DNA of 64,000 nucleotides, taken from contig OY804576.1 in the NCBI GenBank assembly GCA_963680875.1, positions 73,661,668-73,725,667 on the forward strand. The letters are read 5' to 3'. Below the pieces are notes generated by a model that ran no database searches, was not told the DNA's origin, and saw only the letters and a program-made list of their open reading frames with translations. The DNA is from Bathymodiolus brooksi. Its lineage: Eukaryota; Mollusca; Bivalvia; Mytilida; Modiolidae. Below are positions 63,838 to 64,000 of the stretch, piece after piece. Position numbers and translations under genes: made by a program. Position 1 is the first letter of the stretch, and each line of letters starts with the position of its first letter.

Positions 63838-64000
63838 TGGGGTTAAGGGGTTATGGTGTTTAATGCCACTTTCAATAGTATTTCAGTAAAATAGTCGCGT
63901 TCAGTTTTATTGGTGGAGGAAACCAGAGTACCAGGAGAAAACCACTGACCTGTTTCGAGTACACCTCGCCATGAACGGGGTTCGAACTAACAACTTTAGT
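63838..64000 (-). mobile_element. SINE type A, cut by window end
   Basis: GGGGTTAAGGGGTTATGGTG tail, core, then ACGGGGTTCGAACTAACAAC at the edge. Confidence 0.8.

Noticed and set aside
61632..64000. Signal-peptide exon for the large Ig gene inside the window
   Set aside because: Minus-strand donors such as that near 62240-62250 are not preceded by an ATG and hydrophobic leader in phase 1.

Overview
The window is AT-rich, intron-rich nuclear DNA from an animal, very probably a mollusc and perhaps a bivalve. The grounds are spliced genes with GT..AG introns and dense tRNA-headed SINEs whose shared core (tgtttaacgccactttcaac) I recognise from molluscan sequence. A database search would be needed to name the species.

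Two genes are supported, both on the minus strand and both built from immunoglobulin (Ig) domain exons. The larger runs from the right side of the window (5' end probably just beyond base 64000) to its stop codon at 26024. I could place 32 coding exons: 27 consecutive one-domain Ig exons, one transmembrane exon and four cytoplasmic exons, together about 2,866 codons. Every Ig exon and the transmembrane exon is bounded by phase-1 introns, so any subset can be skipped without a frameshift. The first 23 Ig exons are close relatives of one another. Three of the four membrane-proximal ones are more ordinary I-set domains. The tail is basic and tyrosine-rich and holds one ITIM-like motif. The second gene starts at 6701 with a signal-peptide exon followed by two Ig exons of the same family, then runs off the left edge. 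It looks like a head-to-tail paralogue.

The 19 kb between the genes (6702-26023) holds mobile and repeat DNA: a 7.07-kb DNA transposon (7379-14452) with very long inverted repeats made of a 42-bp minisatellite and an integrase-like DDE transposase carrying a SAM-like N-terminus; a 30-copy 23-bp satellite (16776-17464); a TTAA-flanked inverted-repeat element (22789-23681); and SINEs.

The introns of the large gene are filled with SINEs (mostly in the gene's sense orientation), palindromic MITE-like elements, a 1.14-kb element with a 6-bp target duplication (35854-36997), a 1.02-kb element nested in a SINE (31848-32867), and a second copy of a 155-bp-unit tandem element (37959-39070).

Biologically, the large gene would give a cell-surface receptor or adhesion protein with a very long, repetitive ectodomain and a signalling-competent tail. 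An immune, allorecognition or cell-adhesion role is inference from architecture only. All exon boundaries are read from sequence without transcript support.
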